NCBI GenBank assembly: GCA_029204225.1
Contig: CM055107.1
Location: forward strand, 9,955,472-10,019,471
Length of the DNA: 64,000 nucleotides
Reading direction: 5' to 3'
Origin: Diphasiastrum complanatum
Taxonomy: Eukaryota; Streptophyta; Lycopodiopsida; Lycopodiales; Lycopodiaceae
Below the pieces are notes generated by a model that was given only the letters and a program-made list of their open reading frames with translations, was not told the DNA's origin and searched no databases. Shown piece after piece: positions 58,691-64,000 of this stretch. The translations under genes and the position numbers were made by a program. Each line of letters begins with the position of its first letter. Position 1 is the stretch's first letter.

Positions 58691-58910
58691 TTAAATGATG
58701 CAAAAAAAATCTCATTGGATCTACAACATTAATCCCACCCCTTATCAAGGAGAAAGTGATGCCAAGGAGACTTTCCCCAACATGTGCACTTATCCTTTGA
58801 CATCCCCCTCTATGTTCATTTACCCCATCTCATGTCAACATTATTTTTAGTACTTATGATCTTACGTTGTGTGAAAGGGAGGAGGTCACTTAAGATGGTC
58901 TCAACCAATT

Positions 58911-59018
58911 ATTCCCACTTACCCCTCCTATGTGAGAACACCCTAGGTTGTTGGGATTGTCTTTATTCCCACTTACCCCTCCTATGTGAGAACACCCTAA
59001 GTTGTTGGGATTGTCTTT
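58911..59018 (+). repeat. 54 bp direct tandem duplication
   Basis: ATTCCCACTTACCCCTCCTA to GATTGTCTTT occurs twice in succession (58911 and 58965) with one base difference (CCTAGG/CCTAAG). Confidence 0.9.
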
Positions 59019-59249
59019 ATAATGACTATAAAAGACTTCTGTATTTTTGGGCTTTGACGCAGTTGGGTAAGTTACGGCTATCATTTGCTGAAAGAAAGCT
59101 AGGTTGCTGTTCTTAGATGACTTGAGCATTAACATGGGTTTTTATTTTTATTTTTTATTTGAAGTTTCTTCATTCTTTTACTATTTCGATGTATCCGGAG
59201 CCCACACATCAAAGTTTTTTGTGACATTTGAGATCACCTTGTTTTATGT

Positions 59250-60900
59250 GTATTTGAAAAAGCTTTGAATGTCATGATTTTCAATTATCTTTGACTAAGA
59301 CATTACTTTACGAGTCGTAATGCTTTGTTCCAAAAATGAAAAAATGAAAAGAAAAGTCCCAACTCTTGGGAATTCCCACATTTTTTTAAGAATATGAGGT
59401 CCTTCCATCCGCAAAAGAGATGAGTAAGATGGCCCTTCCCCATCGTGAAAATAGTTTTTCCTTAACTTTTACAATAAGAAAAAGATTTTACATACATTCC
59501 AAGTGAAAGGTGTGTTTATAGAAAGTAAATAAGTGATTTTATGGAAGTTAAAAGTAGCTCTAAGATAGATAAATTATTTTAAATTATCCAAACCACCCAA
59601 ATGGTCACTAGAAATATATTATTGGTTAGGTCACTAGACGTATATAAATTTTATTTGTAAGCGCTTGAGCCACAAACAATATTATAGTTTTTCCCAAATG
59701 AACATAAAATATGGTGTAAACAAAGTTTGCACATGATGTTTTAAATAAATTAATTAAATTACTTGGTAAATATTTGTATTGAGATTGAAAAGTGTTATTG
59801 TGCATGTGAATCATGACTATGAACCTTTTATGATTTAGCTACAAGTGAATTGTGAATTTGGTAGAATGTTATTTGAACGCTTACAACAAAGTTTTACTTC
59901 AGTGCAAAATATTTGAGAGAAATACTAGAGCTCATGAGCAACACAAGGGCATCCACTTATTAAAAAAAGTTCCAAGCCTAGACACTTGTTACGTGTCAAG
60001 AGGAGAATCTCTAGCCATGGTAAGATTCCTTGAAATCATTTTAGGTTCCTTGAAAAGTGTCTTTTGAGTTTCCCTCCAAAATTTTGTATTGTATAAGGCT
60101 TGTCATCATTTCAAAAATGTTGTGTTCTAAATCTTCTAACTTAGAGCTTTTGTGAATTGATATCTTCTAGGCACTAAATTTTGTATTTGATTTCAAGTAC
60201 CTAGTACAATGATAATAACATTAAATGTATCTAAGTGCCTTCTTCAACAATTCAATCTTTTGATTTATAATAAAAATATATGGATGAAGTTATTTCAATT
60301 TTGTGTTAAAAAAATCATGACCATTACCTGCTTTCACATATTTCCAATGACTCGTGGTATCAACTATTTTGACAAGTCTCTTCCCATTTGAACATCGTCT
60401 TCATGAAATAGTCTTTGTACTTGCTATATGTGAGCACCAATATTGGACACTCACAACGTCTTTCCAAAACATTTAAAATTATCATGATGAGCTTTTTATT
60501 CATACGTATTCTAAACTCTAGATTTATAATCCTTTAAATATGATGAACACAAAATTCACTTCAAAGAAAAATGGTTGCCAATTTTTGGGAAGCCAACTTC
60601 CTTCAAGCAATACTCAATATCACCGTCTCATATCATGCCCACAAGCAATACCACTAGACTATTGTTGCAAGTATCACTCATTTCTCCATCCATTTTTGCA
60701 ACAATCTGTAGAAATGAACTGATTGTCGCACAGTTCGCATTTTTTTCAACTCCCAAAAAATACAACAATTATTCGAAAGTGACATCTTTTCAACTATTTT
60801 GAAGAAGTACACTTTTTGTCGACTTTTTTTGCATTTTCCCAAAAAAATGCAACAAATGCAAAATGTGAGACTGTAGCGACAAACAGTTCAAATATGCAGA
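59250..60900. other. Intergenic, no gene recognised
   Basis: About 1.6 kb of AT-rich sequence. The short frames (for example 59852-60067) show no motif and no splice-site context. Confidence 0.5.
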
Positions 60901-60959
60901 CTGTGCGACAACACGAGTAAAAATACAGCAGCATGAATGGGGGCATATTAACATAGGAT

Positions 60960-61300
60960 TTAGGAGAGGAGATGAGATAAATCCAACACTTTTCTTATAT
61001 TTTGGTTAAAAAATCTCTCTTCCTTCTCATATTCATCAACAAGACTGGCTAAATCAGCAGCTAAATTTTTCACAGTTCCCAGAGGGTCAATACGGTTTTT
61101 ACCATAATCCATGTAAATTTTAACCCAATGTAATGTATCTAAGAGATCAATCATGTAGAGCACTTTATCCTCTGGCCTAGCAGCATTATAGTTAGCACGA
61201 TCATTTTCAATAAAAAAAACTATGCAACGTCACAGCATTTTTTATACAATAGATTGAGGTTTGTATGAATGGATTAGGGAGGGGAAGGCGCTCTTTGTAA
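60960..61300 (-). pseudogene. Unidentified exons of a protein-coding gene
   Basis: After an acceptor (GGTTTCAG) near 61303 the minus strand reads DVVDLGYKERLPLPNPFIQT and SIYCIKNAVTLHS. With a one-base shift it continues ENDRANYNAARPEDKVLYMI, DLLDTLHWVKIYMDYGKN and LAADLASLVDEYEKEERFFN, ending at 60960. The composition looks like real conserved protein, but I cannot name it. The frame change may mean a pseudogene. Confidence 0.4.
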
Positions 61301-61877
61301 CCAAGATCAACAACATCCTGAAACCAACCTGAGGACTAAACCAAAAAAAAAAGCCTTTGTTAGCTTATGAATCCACGTAAGGTAAAGGTTTGATACTATC
61401 CCAGCCAAAGGATAGTCGGATTTACACCACAATGATGCATAGAGAGAGATTAACGAAACATAGCTCCTCTTGCCAAAGCAAGACCAAACCTTTTGAAACT
61501 TTTATTCATAACCCAACAAGGTAAAACATAGTTGAAAGAATACAATACTTCAAAGAAAGAAAGCACCGTATAGCGAAACAAATTTCAAGACATCCAGCTG
61601 GTACCTGCCACCATCCCACCACCTGTGGACAATCAAATTCTGAGCGGTTATTGACACAATTCAGCCACATTAACATCTTGAATTAGACTGGGCTGATTGC
61701 ATATCGTTGCAGAAGCAGTTTCAACATCTGCTCCGTAGTGTAAGTAAAGAAAAATAAAGCTTTTAGAAATCCAAATGCATCAGTATTTTCATCGCCAATC
61801 GCAATTCATGGGGGACTACCATGTTCTTCATTTGAAGAAATAATGAATTGTGATCAATTGTGGACTCCTTAGCTTAC

Positions 61878-62209
61878 CTGCACAAAATCTACATTGATAA
61901 TCTCTCCACCCAGCTTCTTTGCAAGCGCAATAGCCAAGCGCAACTTTCCAACACCTATGGGGCCGGAGATCATGATCACTTTATCCTTCTTTTGCACATT
62001 CTTAACATCGTGCACACTTTTAGCATCCTCCACAGAGACTTCCAATTTGGCACCTATCCACAGCGTCTGCTTGGAAGGACTTCCAACCCTACGCCTCTTT
62101 CTGAGATCAAAACACCCTCCTTCAACAAATATCGATTTTCTCTGCGCATCAGTGACAACATTAAGCTTCCCATTGCACCCTTTTAGATAGGTGTAGCATT
62201 GCAAAGTTC
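61878..62209 (-). pseudogene. IPT9-like (tRNA isopentenyltransferase) P-loop exon
   Basis: An exon bounded by TTCGCAG at 62210 and CAG/GTAAGC at 61877 encodes KLNVVTDAQRKSIFV, a basic segment and KVIMISGPIGVGKLRLAIAL with AKKLGGEIINVDFVQ. Plant IPT9 and bacterial MiaA have GPTGAGKS/T and ISADSVQ at this place, the P-loop that binds the isoprenoid donor. Here the Ser/Thr after GK is Leu and DSVQ is DFVQ, so the domain is probably not functional. No later IPT9 exon is found down to 60.9 kb. The putative first exon MANFGGIPGLLHVGAGASSL (62387-62322) ends in a donor but does not join this exon in frame. Confidence 0.6.
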
Positions 62210-63600
62210 CTGCGAACGTATAGGTGATGAAGGCTAGCAAAATGAGTAAATTGAGTGAACTATAATCGAACGTATAACTGATGATAGGTGTACCATCGTT
62301 TTTCTGTAAAGTTCGAATTACCTTTCGTAAAGAACTTGCACCAGCTCCAACATGTAACAGACCTGGAATTCCGCCAAAATTAGCCATTGAACGTAAAACT
62401 GATGAAGGCCAGCAACTTGAGTAAACTGAGTGAACTTGCACAGCTCCAACATGTAATAGACCTGGGCTTCCGCCAAGATTAGCCATTGAACGTATAGCTG
62501 ATGATCAAGGCCAGCAAACTGAGTAAATTGAGTGAACTATAATCGAACATATAGCTGATGAAGGCACAAAAACTATAATTGAACGTATAGTTGATGAAGG
62601 CCAGCAAACAACTGAGTGAACTATAATCGAACGTATAACTAATGATATGTGTAGCATCGTTTCTTTACAAAGTTCGGATTACCTTTCATAAAGAACTTGC
62701 ACAACTCTAGCGTGTAACAGACCTGGACTTCCGCCAAGATTAGCCATTATTGCAAACCAATTTGAATTACCTTTCTTGAAACAAACCTGCATAGCTCCAG
62801 CATGTAACAAGTATTATTGAAAATTTGGATATACCTCTTACATTGCTTTTAGATAGATGTAGCATTGCAAAGTTCCTACGAACATATAGCTGATGAAGGC
62901 TAGCAAACTGAGTGAACTATAATCAAATGTATAACTGATGAAGGCACAAAAAACTCATAATTCCAACATGTTTATCACGAAAAACTCATAATTCCAACGT
63001 GTAACAGACCTAGACTTCCGCTAGGATTAGCCATTATTGCAAACCAATTTGGATTACCTTTCGTAAAGAACTTGCACAACTCCAATGTGTAATAGACCTA
63101 GACTTCCGCCAGGATTACCCATTATCGCAAACCAATTTGGATTATCTTTCTTAAAGAACTTGCACAGCTCCAGCGTGTAACAAGTTGAAAATTTGTTACA
63201 GCTAGCTCCCCTGAGACAAGATATAGATAGGTGTAGCATTGTTTCTCTCAACAAGTATTACTGAACAAGATATAGATAGGTGTAGCATGTGCTAAAAAAT
63301 AAGCATGAGGAATTATTGAAAATTCATCAATTATCACCACTGTCACAGGGTTATTCAAGCAAAGTGGTCCATCCATACACTTTATCTACGAAGTTGTATC
63401 AAGGTTCATAAGATAAGTAATGAATTTGCTACCGCAAAATGTAAGCAGACAACCATAATCATTACTACCCCATAAACATCGAACATATAGCTGATGAAGG
63501 CCAGCAAACTGAGTAAACTCGTTTTTATGAACAAGTATTATTGAAAATTTGTTACTGCTAGCCCCCCTAGCCAAGATATAGATAGGTGTAGCATGTGCTA
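62210..63600 (-). repeat. Tandem array carrying repeated copies of a putative first exon
   Basis: A segment coding M(A/G)N(F/L/P)GG(I/S)PGLLH and often ending in AAAG/GTAAT recurs on the minus strand with ATGs at about 62387, 62486, 62749, 63036 and 63123. It alternates with CTGATGAAGGCCAGCAAACT and GAGTGAACTATAATCGAAC blocks. The 5' edge of the P-loop exon (TAGCATTGCAAAGTTCCT) recurs at about 62863. The array therefore arose by tandem duplication of an exon 1 to exon 2 junction region. Confidence 0.7.
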
Positions 63601-64000
63601 GAAAATAAAAGATTGTTTAGAAGCATAAAATGCGCTTACTGATATCACGATGAAAGTATGTCTTAGCATTTGTTATAGGATTGTTAAAGTAAAAAATATT
63701 GAGCCATGATATAGAACCAAGTATGTCTTAGCATTCGTTATAGATTAGAATTGAATCATATCCACGATCCGCCCACATATATGCCAATATTTATGAATTT
63801 ACTTTGCACATTGCCAAGCGTGATTTACTTTGCACATAGCCAAGTGCAATAAAACTCATCTCCTGTCAAATTTCAGATTTTAAGGACTGAAATTGATCTA
63901 CAAATGATCACAAAGAGTGATTGGTAGCTTGGGATCTTGATCTGTATTGATCTTGGGATCTTGATTGTCAAGTAGAAGCTAGATTTGGAAGCTAGTCTTG
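63601..64000. other. No gene recognised
   Basis: Short repeats such as AAGTATGTCTTAGCATT(T/C)GTTATAG (about 63655 and 63719), GATTTACTTTGCACAT and GATCTTGGGATCTTGA. No frame is convincing. Confidence 0.5.

Overview
This is nuclear DNA of a land plant. It carries a plant-type leucine-rich-repeat receptor kinase (LRR-RLK) with one intron, GT-AG introns throughout, Copia and Gypsy LTR retrotransposons primed by initiator-tRNA-Met, a small Helitron and long AG/CT microsatellites. The bloated, relic-rich intergenic space and a 17 kb intron suggest a large genome such as a fern, lycophyte or gymnosperm; I cannot resolve the species.

Layout. 1-5.3 kb: Copia relics, namely the 5' end of one element on the minus strand and a non-autonomous element with LTRs on both sides. 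5.3-6.0 kb: an LTR ending in a very long CT tract. 6.0-18.1 kb: the most unusual part, a cluster of decayed multi-exon genes that does not look like a known plant gene cluster. In order it holds an acidic-protein gene copy (minus), a DDE-type transposase relic (plus), a second acidic-protein gene copy (minus), a tandemly duplicated promoter module, a divergent promoter, a gene coding for a histone H3-like domain joined to a Ulp1-like cysteine protease (plus), and two tandem paralogues with a BAH-like domain (minus). The shared promoter style, the paralogous copies and the transposase suggest one large DNA transposon carrying chromatin-related genes.

18-35 kb: a small intact SAM-dependent methyltransferase gene (20.4-21.2 kb), a Copia derivative interrupted by another LTR element, two Copia pol fragments meeting head to head, and a retroelement with coiled-coil ORFs of no recognised family. 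35.9-56.5 kb: one LRR-RLK gene on the minus strand whose two exons predict 1149 residues, separated by a 17,138 bp intron filled with Gypsy, Copia and Helitron insertions. 57-64 kb: promoter side of the RLK, a dimeric tandem repeat, unidentified exons, and a decayed IPT9-like (tRNA isopentenyltransferase) exon with a tandem array of its putative first exon.

Only the RLK and the methyltransferase look like intact host genes. The 6-18 kb cluster is the part to follow up: transposase, H3-like domain, SUMO-type protease and BAH-like proteins would together form a plausible kit for acting on host chromatin, but every member seen here carries at least one break.
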